64,000 bases of DNA, taken from positions 1 through 64,000 of the forward strand of contig CAIUGM010000006.1 in the NCBI GenBank assembly GCA_903898675.1, written 5' to 3'. The notes beneath the pieces are model-generated. The model was not told the DNA's origin. It made no database searches and saw nothing but the letters and a program-made list of their open reading frames with translations. Positions 1 to 10,756 of the stretch are shown piece by piece. The DNA is from an uncultured Verrucomicrobiota bacterium (lineage in GTDB: Bacteria > Verrucomicrobiota > Verrucomicrobiia > Opitutales > Opitutaceae). Numbering within the stretch: the stretch's first letter is position 1; each line of letters starts with the position of its first letter. The translations under genes and the position numbers were made by a program.

Positions 1-1
1 C

Positions 2-59
2 TCCATCCCTGGCTCCGGTCAGGCCCGCCAAGCCGGGCCTTCCCTACGCCAGGGATGGA
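2..59. repeat. Nested inverted repeat (REP/MITE-like hairpin)
   Basis: tccatccctggc (2-13) is the perfect reverse complement of gccagggatgga (48-59); inner arms aggcccg (21-27)/cgggcct (34-40). Confidence 0.75.
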
Positions 60-141
60 CAACCAGCGTCAGTCATAGCAACATCAACCAACCATCCAGA
101 CCGACTCTAAGGGTGGCTCGAAAAGACGGAGCCGATCACAC

Positions 142-693
142 TTGGGAATCCCGCGGGCCGACTTTTTCGGCGAGAGCTACGGGGCCAGCACCGCGCTTAC
201 GATTGCCATCGATCACCCCGAACTGGTCGGTCGCGTGGCGATCTGTGGGGCAACCTTCGGTCCGCCGGCTGAAGCGTTCAATACGGCGATGCTTCGCTTT
301 GACCAGCCACCGACGCCCGACTCCCGGGGCATCCGGTATCAGAAAGAAATGTACCAGAAAGTGGCTCCTGATCCGGCTTACTGGTCCAAGATCTGGGAGA
401 AGGTGGCGGCAATTAAATGGAATGGATTCTCGAGCGAACAGCTGGCGTCGATCCAAGCCCCCGTGCTTGTGGTGGCCGGGGACCATGATTTTGTCTGCGT
501 GGAGCACGCCGCCGCAGCCGCCCGGCGGATTCCGAACGGCGAACTCTGCGTGATCCCGGACGCCAGCCACTTCGTCCTGTTTTCCGAGCCGGAGCGGGTG
601 ATCCCGGCGGTCAAACATTTCCTGGCAAAGCCAGCGAAGCGCCTCCCGCTAGCGACCGCCGAAATGGGCTATCACCCCGGCGAAACGAGATAA
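142..693 (+). pseudogene. Alpha/beta hydrolase, N-terminally truncated
   Basis: Begins just before the nucleophile elbow (FFGESYGAS); late D (GDHDF) and H (DASHF) present; the upstream N-terminal half of the fold is missing. Confidence 0.6.
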
Positions 694-916
694 AGCCGGC
701 CCGGCACCAATCACAGGATATTCGGCCGATCACTTCTGCCGACGTCCACCGGACGCCACATCAATAACAAGGAAGAAGGCCGGCGCCGCGCGCGGCGCGG
801 CATCCGGCCCAATGCAAAAGTTCTTTGTGTGGTGAGCCTATCACACCCCTGACGATCGCTAGGTGAATCCAGCATCTCTAAACTAATCACGTTGTTTTAG
901 GGTTTTCTTCCCGGGG

Positions 917-946
917 TTCCGTGTGTTCCGTGTGTTCCGTGGGCAA
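917..946. repeat. 'ttccgtgtgttccgtgtgttccgtgggcaa' repeat arm
   Basis: Same family as arms at about 17210-17242 and 30820-30844. Confidence 0.7.
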
Positions 947-1853
947 TCCTTCATACGATCTTGTCATTCTGGCGGCGGGCATGGGCAGCCGGTTTGGCGG
1001 ACTCAAGCAGGTGCAGCCGGTGGGGCCGGCGGGGGAGCTCATTATCGAGTACTCCATTTACGATGCGCGGCGGGCGGGATTTGACCGGCTCGTGCTCGTC
1101 ATCCGCAAGGACATCGAGGCGGAGTTTCGCGCAACCATCGGGCGGCGGCTGGAGTCGCGGATGGCGGTGGAGTATGTGTTTCAGGAGATGGAGGGGGAGT
1201 CGCGAGCGAGCTCGCTCCCACATCAGAGTTTATCGCGGACCAAGCCGTGGGGGACGGGGCATGCAGTGCTGGCGGCGAAGGCGGCGGTGCAGCGGCCGTT
1301 CGCAGTGATCAATGCGGATGATTTTTATGGAGCGTCGGCTTACCAGGTCCTGGCGGGGCATTTTGCGGCGTCACAGGATTTCGCCATGGTGGGTTATCCG
1401 CTCAAGCAGACGCTGTCCGAGTTCGGCACCGTCAGCCGCGGGTTGTGCGCGACGGACCCGGCGGGCCGGCTGCAGCACATCACCGAGATCACCAAGATCC
1501 AGCGCACCCCGGCGGGCGGCGGCGCGTATCAGGATGCGGCCGGCGTGACCAAGGTCCTGCAGGGCGACGAGATCGTCTCGATGAATTTCTGGGGCTTCAC
1601 CCCGGCCGTGTTTCCCCAGCTCGAGCAGTTGTTCGCGGATTTCCTGGCCAGGCACGGCAACGACCCGAAGGCGGAGTTCTACCTTCCAACCGCCATCAGC
1701 ACGCTGAACGAACGCGGCGCGGCGAGCGTCGCATTGCTCAAGAGCAGCGATGCGTGGTTCGGACTCACCTACCGCGAGGACATCGAGGTCACCCGCCGCG
1801 CCCTGCGCGGGCTGGTTGAGTCGGGGAAGTACCCTTCGCCGCTGTGGGGGTGA
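921..1853 (+). CDS. Nucleotidyltransferase family protein (sugar-phosphate NTP transferase)
   Basis: LVILAAGMGSRFGGLKQ nucleotide-binding signature, TKPWGTGHAVLAAK, INADDFYG; GTG start. Confidence 0.85.
   Translation: MCSVCSVGNPSYDLVILAAGMGSRFGGLKQVQPVGPAGELIIEYSIYDARRAGFDRLVLVIRKDIEAEFRATIGRRLESRMAVEYVFQEMEGESRASSLPHQSLSRTKPWGTGHAVLAAKAAVQRPFAVINADDFYGASAYQVLAGHFAASQDFAMVGYPLKQTLSEFGTVSRGLCATDPAGRLQHITEITKIQRTPAGGGAYQDAAGVTKVLQGDEIVSMNFWGFTPAVFPQLEQLFADFLARHGNDPKAEFYLPTAISTLNERGAASVALLKSSDAWFGLTYREDIEVTRRALRGLVESGKYPSPLWG
1199..1222. repeat. REP half-site inside CDS
   Basis: gtcgcgagcgagctcgctcccaca matches 23/24 nt of the right arm of the intergenic hairpin at 31528-31584. Confidence 0.8.
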
Positions 1854-1876
1854 GGCCGGGAGTCACCGGCTGGCAC

Positions 1877-3229
1877 TCACTCCGCGAGGCGGGGCAGCGT
1901 GAGGGTGAACGTGGTTCCAGCCGGGCCGGTTGAAACGAGCGCCAACTCGGCGCCGATCTGGCGGGCGAGCAGGTGACTGATGGCGAGGCCCAGGCCCGAG
2001 CCACCGGGCCGGCTGCTGTAACCGGGTTGGAAGAGATGGGCGCGCACGGGCGCCGGGATGCCGCCGCCCGTGTCCTGCACGGTCAGCGTGATGACCCCGG
2101 CGTTCTCCCGCAGCGCAACCACGACGCGCTGGCCGGGGTCGACGGCCATGATCGCATTCTGCACGAGGTTGTTTGCGATGAGGCAGAGGAGGCTGCCGCG
2201 GTGGCTGTCGACGACGGCGGCGAAACCCTCGTTCACTTCCAGCCCGACGCTTTTCTCCGCGGCGGCGGGCTGGTTGCGGTCGCGGATGGTGGCCGCGAGT
2301 TCCCGGCCGGTGAGTTCGTAATGCGCGCCGGCGCGGGCATCGCCGAGCAGGGCGACGGTTTCCTGGATCATCGTCTGGAGCCGCGCGGTGTAACCGGCGG
2401 CACTCTCCCAGGCTGGGCTGCCCGTCTCGCGGCGGGCCACCACGGCCCGCAGCCCTTCCACCGAGCCCTGCAGGCCGTGGATGAGGTGCGAGGTGATCTG
2501 CCCGACGGCGGAGGCCTTGGCGGAGAGCGTGAGCTCGAAATTCGCGCGCCGCAGCCGCTCGTTGCGCTCGGCCACGATTCGCTGCGCACGTTGCACGCTG
2601 AAGGCCGCGCCGGTCAGGACCAGCGTGATCAGGACCGCACCGACGCCGAGCGTGACGGCGGTCTGACGGTTGATGCGCCCGTCGATGCGGGCAAGCTCGA
2701 GGGACAGCGGTCGCGCGTCGATGTAGTACCGCACGTAGCCCCGGGCGCTTGTGGCCTCAACCCCGGGCAGTGGGAGCAGCACCTCGAGCACCGGCTGCTG
2801 TTCCCGGGACGCGCCCGCGAAATGCTGGTCGAGGGGAAACGCCGGGTGGTAGCGGGTCAGCGGGCCACCACCCTGCAGCCGCAGGAAGTCATCGGTCGGC
2901 AGCTCGACAAAGAGCTGGCTGGCGGGCACGGCCTCGACCGTGTTGCCGTCGCGATCAAACACGGCGACAGCGAGCATGCCCTTCTGCCGCGCACTGCTGA
3001 GGAGCGTGGTCAGCGGGGCGGGCTGGTTCGCGCCGCCGGCCGCGTCGGCCTCGGCCAGCTGCTGCAGGGCCATCGGGTAAAGCACGGCGGCGTCGCGCTC
3101 GATTATTTTCAGGTGGATTTCGCGCTGCAGGTCGGTGCGGAGCCAGCCGACCATGGCCGAGAAGATAGCGATCAGCAGCACACCCGTGCCCACGGCGGCG
3201 GCGACTTGGCTGAGGCGGGGGCGGGGCAT
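1877..3229 (-). CDS. Sensor histidine kinase
   Basis: N-terminal TM, periplasmic region, second TM; H-box-like SHLIHGLQG; HATPase motifs NNLVQNA, DTGGGIP, GGSGLGLAIS. Confidence 0.88.
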   Translation of the reverse strand: MPRPRLSQVAAAVGTGVLLIAIFSAMVGWLRTDLQREIHLKIIERDAAVLYPMALQQLAEADAAGGANQPAPLTTLLSSARQKGMLAVAVFDRDGNTVEAVPASQLFVELPTDDFLRLQGGGPLTRYHPAFPLDQHFAGASREQQPVLEVLLPLPGVEATSARGYVRYYIDARPLSLELARIDGRINRQTAVTLGVGAVLITLVLTGAAFSVQRAQRIVAERNERLRRANFELTLSAKASAVGQITSHLIHGLQGSVEGLRAVVARRETGSPAWESAAGYTARLQTMIQETVALLGDARAGAHYELTGRELAATIRDRNQPAAAEKSVGLEVNEGFAAVVDSHRGSLLCLIANNLVQNAIMAVDPGQRVVVALRENAGVITLTVQDTGGGIPAPVRAHLFQPGYSSRPGGSGLGLAISHLLARQIGAELALVSTGPAGTTFTLTLPRLAE

Positions 3230-3253
3230 GGGGTCGGTCGGGAAACTCCGGGC

Positions 3254-4897
3254 TCACGGCGCTGCCACGCCCGCCGGCAGGGGCAGGGCGAGTTGCTCGA
3301 TCGCGGCGGAGAAGAGCAGGCGGCGCTGCTCCGGCGACAACCCGGGTAGCAGGAGCGCGACCTGGTAGTCGCGGTACTTGTCCCAGATCTCCTGCTGCTG
3401 CCGGGCGTTCTCGAAATCCTTCAGCAGGTCGTTGATCGACTTCAGGTCCGCCGGCCGGTTGGTCGAGCGCACGTAGTCGGCGAGATCCTCGCGGATGCCG
3501 GCCAGTTCGCGATTGAGCCGGTCAAGCAGGGCGCTTTGCCGGCTGATGAACTCCTCGGTGGAAACCTGGAGGTTGTGCGGACGCACGACGGTCTGGGCCG
3601 AGCTGTCATTTACCCACGAGGTCGTCGCACCGCCTGCATCCGCCGGCGCGGATACCGGTGTCGTCGCCGGGGCGGCAAGCATCGCGCGCAGCGTCTGCAA
3701 CGCCTCGAGCTTGTGGGCGCGGTAGGCGGCGATGCGCGCCATCAGGCCCGGGGGCAGGGCCGGGGCCGGGGGCAGCCCGGGCGGGTTCGGCTGGGCGGCC
3801 AGGCCGCGGCGGATGTCCTCCGCCTGTTCCTCGAGGAGGGCCAGGCGGCCCGCCTGCGCGGCAGCCAGCTGGCGGCACGCGACCCGGCGCCGGCCGGTGC
3901 CGGCCTCGGTATCGCGCAGCAGGGTGCGCAGCTCGAGTTTGAGCTGTGCCTTGTTCGCCAGGTAGGTGCTGATTTTTTCCTCCAACGGCGCGGGCAGGTT
4001 CATCCCGAGGCGGAGGCGGGCGGGTTCGGGGGAGAAGTGCAGCAGCCAGCCGGCCGCGATGCTCCCGGCGGGGGGCACACCCGAATCCGTCCCGGTGCCG
4101 ACTTCCGCGGCGGTTTCGCAGAGGAGGCCGCGCTGCCCGTCCGAGAGTTCATCCTCGAAGAAGGCGGCCGCGCGGAGCGCCGCGGCCTCGCGTCGCAGGC
4201 TCGGCGGCCGGGGCAGTTCCGCCTGGCTGTCCGCCCAGGCTTCATCCTCCGCGGGCGAACCGAACAGCGTGTTGGGCCGCAGCTCGGACTTGATTTTGGC
4301 CGCCGCGGCCTCGAGCGCGCTGAGCGCGGGGCCTTGTTGGGCGGCGAAGGCGGCGAGCTGCGGTGCCCGCTCGGCCGGGTCGCCCGCCGGCAGGCTGGCG
4401 AGCTTCGCGCGCAGTTCGTCCTGCAACCGGGTCCGCTCGGCCACATAGGCGTCGAGCCGGGCCCGCACCGACTTGGGCAGGTCGTTCGCGGCCAGCCGGG
4501 CGGCGAGTTGCGGATAAAACCAGTCGCTGACGAAGGGCGCGAGCCCCGGCGGCGCCGCTGCGCCGGGACCCGTGGGCCCGAGCAGGGAGATGTCCGCGTC
4601 CAGCGGCGGCGGCATGGGCGGGAAGAAAAAAATATGCGGCTCCACCAGCCGCAGCGCGGTGTTGTAGTAATGGTTCGACGACTCGTTGTTGAAACGGATC
4701 TGGTCGAAGCGTTCGCGACTGGCCAGCGGATCGCCGTCCGACCGGCCCTGCACCGGCGCCGCGGGCGTGGTGGCCGCCGGGGTGGCGGGTTGCGCCGTGG
4801 CGGGAGCCGGGAACAAGCTGGTGGCCAGGATCAGCGTGCCAGCCAGGAGAAGCGGCCAGCCGCGGCGGGAATATCCAGTGGGTCGGTCAGCGCGCAT
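3254..4897 (-). CDS. Uncharacterised secreted protein
   Basis: Long ORF between kinase and regulator; signal peptide-like N-terminus ending ATAQPA; Ala/Pro/Glu-rich helical body. Confidence 0.7.
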   Translation of the reverse strand: MRADRPTGYSRRGWPLLLAGTLILATSLFPAPATAQPATPAATTPAAPVQGRSDGDPLASRERFDQIRFNNESSNHYYNTALRLVEPHIFFFPPMPPPLDADISLLGPTGPGAAAPPGLAPFVSDWFYPQLAARLAANDLPKSVRARLDAYVAERTRLQDELRAKLASLPAGDPAERAPQLAAFAAQQGPALSALEAAAAKIKSELRPNTLFGSPAEDEAWADSQAELPRPPSLRREAAALRAAAFFEDELSDGQRGLLCETAAEVGTGTDSGVPPAGSIAAGWLLHFSPEPARLRLGMNLPAPLEEKISTYLANKAQLKLELRTLLRDTEAGTGRRRVACRQLAAAQAGRLALLEEQAEDIRRGLAAQPNPPGLPPAPALPPGLMARIAAYRAHKLEALQTLRAMLAAPATTPVSAPADAGGATTSWVNDSSAQTVVRPHNLQVSTEEFISRQSALLDRLNRELAGIREDLADYVRSTNRPADLKSINDLLKDFENARQQQEIWDKYRDYQVALLLPGLSPEQRRLLFSAAIEQLALPLPAGVAAP

Positions 4898-4909
4898 CGG
4901 AGGGCCGGA

Positions 4910-6309
<1,400 letters not shown>

Positions 6310-6427
6310 CACCGCAATGCGAGCGATGCGCGACCGGGCTTCAACATAATTCTCCCGCGCTAGTCCGCGGGCCCCCGCGGCCGGCTGGTGGCCTGCCCCC
6401 AGCCGGATATTTCCCGCGCCATGGAAA

Positions 6428-6443
6428 TGGTTGCGTGCAACCA
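6428..6443. promoter_or_regulatory. Candidate enhancer (UAS) palindrome
   Basis: TGGTTGC-gt-GCAACCA, 7-bp perfect arms, about 87 bp upstream of the sigma-54 promoter candidate. Confidence 0.4.
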
Positions 6444-6529
6444 ACGCGCCGGCGGGCGGCGCCGCGCAAAAATTGTCGCGACGGTTGCTAGCTGCATCAG
6501 CTGAACGCTTTGGGTCCGGACGGAAACAC

Positions 6530-6545
6530 TGGCACGCCGCGTGCA
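6530..6545 (+). promoter_or_regulatory. Candidate sigma-54 (-24/-12) promoter
   Basis: TGGCACGCCGCGTGCA: GG and GC separated by 10 nt, close to consensus TGGCACG-N4-TTGCW; between an NtrC-type regulator and the TonB2-like operon. Confidence 0.6.
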
Positions 6546-6884
6546 GGATGTTACGTCCGCGCGGCCCGGCCCGGCGCAAAAAAATCCCCACCCCGAATGT
6601 TTTCCACCCGCGAACGGTTGCAGCGCCCGGTGTCCGTGCGGCGCTGCGTCTCCTGGTTTGGTTCCGCGCGGAGCGGCGCCGTGTCATATCGCCGGCGGGC
6701 ACCGGCGGGAAAGCACGACCTGCCGGTGGTCGCGGGCCGGCCGTTTTTGTTCGCCAATATTTCATGTTTTCCGTCTGCTGGAGCTGGACTGTTTACCCCT
6801 CATGCCCGCTCACCCCGCTTCCTGCCCTGTACCGGCTGTCCCCGCGGCCGGTACGCCAAAGAAGACCCGCTGACTTTGCCCACC

Positions 6885-7679
6885 ATGAACGTTTCCCTGC
6901 TTCGGAATAATCATCACCTGCTCCTGCTGGCGCTGTTGGGCGCCTGTTCACTTCGCGGGGCCGAGTCGGACCCGGTCGAGGCCGTCGAGCAGGCGGCCAC
7001 GCAGTGGGTGAAGACCCGCGCGGAGACCTCGCGCCTCGCGACGGAATGGACGCAGCAGCAGCAGCTGTTGGAATCCATGGTGAACGGGCTGACCGAGCGC
7101 GCCAAGAATCTCGAAGATAAACGCGACTACCTGGAGGCCAAGACCGCGAAGGATCGCGACGAGGTCGCCAAGCTGGTCGCGGCGAACCAGGCCTCGACCG
7201 CGACGATGGAAACCATCGAGGCGCACCTACAGGCGCTCGACGCCAAGCTGCTGCAGTTGCGTCCGTCGCTGCCGCCGCGGTTGTCGGCCGCGCTCGATCT
7301 GCCGTACCGGAGCCTCGCGGCGAAGGAGCTGACGGTGAGCGAACGGATGCAGCTTTCGATGACGGTCCTGAACCGTTGCATCCAGTTCAACCGCGGCGTC
7401 ACGTGCGAGGAGGAGGTCCTGAACCCGGCCGGCACGGGGAATGCGCAGCTACTGGATGTCATCTACTGGGGCCTGAGCCACGCCTACGCGCTCGACCGCT
7501 CGTCGGGCAACACCTGGTTCGGCTCGCCCGGGCCGGCGGGCTGGCAATGGGAACCGCTGCCGGACGGGGCCAAGCACGTCGGCCAGCTTATCGCCATCTA
7601 TCGCGGCAAGGGCGAACCCGACTTCGTTGCCATCCCGGCCCGGCTGAAGAGCGCGGCGCTTGAACCGGCGGGGAAATAA
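6885..7679 (+). CDS. DUF3450-like periplasmic coiled-coil protein of a TonB2-type system
   Basis: Signal peptide (LLLLALLGACSLRGAES), coiled coil, and genetic order DUF3450-TtpC-ExbB-ExbD-TonB-TPR. Confidence 0.75.
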   Translation: MNVSLLRNNHHLLLLALLGACSLRGAESDPVEAVEQAATQWVKTRAETSRLATEWTQQQQLLESMVNGLTERAKNLEDKRDYLEAKTAKDRDEVAKLVAANQASTATMETIEAHLQALDAKLLQLRPSLPPRLSAALDLPYRSLAAKELTVSERMQLSMTVLNRCIQFNRGVTCEEEVLNPAGTGNAQLLDVIYWGLSHAYALDRSSGNTWFGSPGPAGWQWEPLPDGAKHVGQLIAIYRGKGEPDFVAIPARLKSAALEPAGK

Positions 7680-7685
7680 GCACCG

Positions 7686-9112
7686 ATGAAAAACTCCCTT
7701 TTCTCCACTGTCGCGGTGCTGCTCCTTGGCGCGCTCGCCCTGCGCGGCGCCGAATCCGTCGACGATGCGCTGAAGCGCGCGGCCCTCGACTATGGCCAGC
7801 GGCTCACATCGGCCAACGCCGAGCTCACGCAGACCCGCGACAAGATCGCCCGCGAGAAGGCCCCGCTGCTCAAGGCGCTGCGCGCCGCCGAGGACCGGAT
7901 CATCGCCGCCGAGTCGGCCAACCTGCAGCTCGAGACCGCCGCGGAGAAGTCGGCGGAAACCCACCGCCAGCTCGGCAAGGATGCCGATGCGCTGCGGAAG
8001 AATGAGAATTACCTGAACACCCTCGCGCGCGACAGCTTCAGTGCTTTCGACGAAGGTGTGCTGCCCGGCGAGCGGACGTTTCTCCCGGTGAAATATGCCG
8101 GACTGCGCGACGGCTTCGCGAGTCCCGCGAAGTCCGGCGCCACCCAGGGCACCACGGAAACCGCCGACCTGCTCCTGGAACGCGTGCAGCTGGCGCTCGG
8201 GGGTTTCAAGGTGGCGGGCAGCTCGCTCGTCGAGGGCGGCAGCCAGCTCGTGCCCGGCACCTTCGCCTTCGTGGGGCCCGAGACATTTTTCCGCGCCGAC
8301 CAGGGCGGGGCGGCCGGCACCGTGCGGACGCGCGAAGGTTCCGGCCAGGCCGTCACCTACGTGCTGCCCGAATGGAAACCGACGGCGGCCGAGGCGTTTT
8401 TTCAAGGGAAGATGGGCGAGATCCCCGCGGATGCGTCCGCCGGGAAAGCCCTGCGCCTGAAGGAAACGAAGGGCACGCTCCTGCAGCACATCAACAAGGG
8501 CGGCGTGGTTTCCTATGCCATCATCTGCGTCGGGCTCGTCTCGCTTTTGCTCATCCTGCAGAAGCTGCGCGACGCCGCCCAGCTCGCCGTCGACGCGCCT
8601 GCGACCATGCAGCGCTGCCTGGAGACGATCGCCAGCGGCACCACCGCCGAGGCGGCGAAGGCGGTCGCCGCCCTCAAGCTCCCGGCGCGCGAGGTGTACA
8701 CGACCGGCCTGCGCTACCTGGATGAATCGCGGGAAATCCTCGAGGAGCGGCTCACGGCCGTGCTGTTGCGCCAGCGCCTGCATTACGAGCGCTGGCTGCC
8801 GCTGCTGGCGGTCATCGCCACCGCGGCGCCGCTGATGGGCCTGCTCGGCACCGTCACGGGCATGGTGCGCACGTTCAGCCTGATCACGGTTTTCGGCACC
8901 GGCAACGCCGGCAAGCTCGCGAGCGGCATCTCCGAGGTGCTGGTGGCGACGGAGCTCGGTCTGCTCGTCGCGATCCCGACGCTCGTGGCCCACGGCTTCC
9001 TGTCGCAGCGCATCCAGAAAAGTTTGTCGCTGCTCGAGCGGTACGCGCTGGAATTCGTGACCGCCGCCCAGTCGGGCAAACCGGGCGAAGCCGCCAAGGA
9101 GCCGATCGTCGC

Positions 9113-9116
<4 letters not shown>
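7686..9116 (+). CDS. MotA/TolQ/ExbB-family proton channel with periplasmic coiled-coil N-terminus (TtpC-like)
   Basis: Signal peptide, coiled coil, then C-terminal TolQ/ExbB segment (ATAAPLMGLLGTVTGMVRTF...SGISEVLVATELGLLVAIPTLVAH). Confidence 0.85.
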
Positions 9117-9594
<478 letters not shown>

Positions 9595-9598
<4 letters not shown>

Positions 9599-10008
9599 TC
9601 GGTCGCAGCCACGGGCCCAGCCGCTTTGAGACCACGCACGTCGACATGGTGCCAATGGTGGACTGCATCATGGTGCTCCTGATCTTTCTCATGATCAGCA
9701 GCGCCTTCGTGAACGATCCCGGCATCGAGGTGCAGAAGCCCGACGTCGGCGGCACCGCGATCAACGAGCAGAACTCCCTGCTGATCGCCATTGCGGCGGA
9801 CAACCGCATCTTTTTCGACGGCCAGCAGATCAGCACCGACCAGGTGGCCGCGCTCGTGAAGCAGGCCGCCATCGGCCGGTCGCCGGCCCTGATCATCCGG
9901 GCCGACCGCGCCAGCAACCACGGGGTGTTCGCCGAGGTGTACGCCGAGGCCAAGCGCGCCGGCATCCAGCACGTGCAGTTTGCCACCACCCACGCGGAGG
10001 CCCCCTGA
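9595..10008 (+). CDS. exbD: ExbD/TolR-family biopolymer transport protein
   Basis: VDMVPMVDCIMVLLIFLMISSAF signature TM; overlap with exbB. Confidence 0.88.
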
Positions 10009-10009
10009 C

Positions 10010-10756
10010 ATGAACGCCCGTCCCGCCACCGCGCCGCTCTGGACCCTGTCGTCGGAAATCGACGAGGGCGGCCGGGGCCGCACGGCATTGAGCCTGCTGC
10101 TGGGCGCGGGTTTCACCCTCGGTCTTTTCCTGGGCATCGCGCATTATGAGAAGGCCGCGCCGGCGGGTCCGCCGCGCGATCTCGACGACCTGCGGGTCGC
10201 CATCATGCCGGTAACGCCACCGCCCGTGCCGGTCACGCCGACCGAGACGATCCCCGACGTGGTGCCGATGCTGGGCTTTGAGTATTCGCCGGCCGACAGC
10301 CCGGTGAGCCTCGCTGTCAGCCCGCCGGACCTGTCGCAGCTGCTGCCGGAGGACCTCTCGAAGGCCCCGCCGGTCGGCGCGCAATTCAACCTGCGGCTCG
10401 CGGACTTCAAGCCGCAGATGAGCTTTGTGCAGGATTCCCAGTATGTCTACCAGCGCAGCGAGGTTGACCAGGCCCCGGCCGTGCTGGAGCGGCCCGGCCC
10501 GTCGGTGTCCAGCCGCGTGCGCGACAACGCCTCGGTGCTCCAGGTGCGGCTGCTGCTCGTCATCGACCCCGCCGGTGCCGCCGGCAACATCCGCCTGACC
10601 AAGTCCTCCGGCAACGCGGAGTTCGACCAGCTGATGGTCGCGTACATCAAGGAATGGGTTTTCTCCCCCGCCATGAAGGGCGGCAAGAAGGTCCGCTGCC
10701 TGATCGAGCAGGGCATCACGATCCAGTGGCACGCCGGCTCCCCCTTTGAATCATGA
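10010..10756 (+). CDS. TonB-like energy transducer
   Basis: Single N-terminal TM, Pro-rich stretch (PVTPPPVPVTPTETIPDVVP), C-terminal TonB-type fold (LLLVIDPAGAAGNIRLTKSSGNAEFDQLMVAYIKEWVFSPAMKGGKKV). Confidence 0.82.
   Translation: MNARPATAPLWTLSSEIDEGGRGRTALSLLLGAGFTLGLFLGIAHYEKAAPAGPPRDLDDLRVAIMPVTPPPVPVTPTETIPDVVPMLGFEYSPADSPVSLAVSPPDLSQLLPEDLSKAPPVGAQFNLRLADFKPQMSFVQDSQYVYQRSEVDQAPAVLERPGPSVSSRVRDNASVLQVRLLLVIDPAGAAGNIRLTKSSGNAEFDQLMVAYIKEWVFSPAMKGGKKVRCLIEQGITIQWHAGSPFES

Noticed and set aside
1869-1885. tGGcactcactccGC as a second sigma-54 promoter
   Set aside because: GG/GC spacing fits but the -12 half is poor (ccGC) and it lies at the 3' end of the antisense kinase gene with no gene downstream in that direction.
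6510-6884. N-terminal extension of the DUF3450 ORF
   Set aside because: Open frame but non-protein-like composition; ATG at 6885 gives a proper signal peptide.
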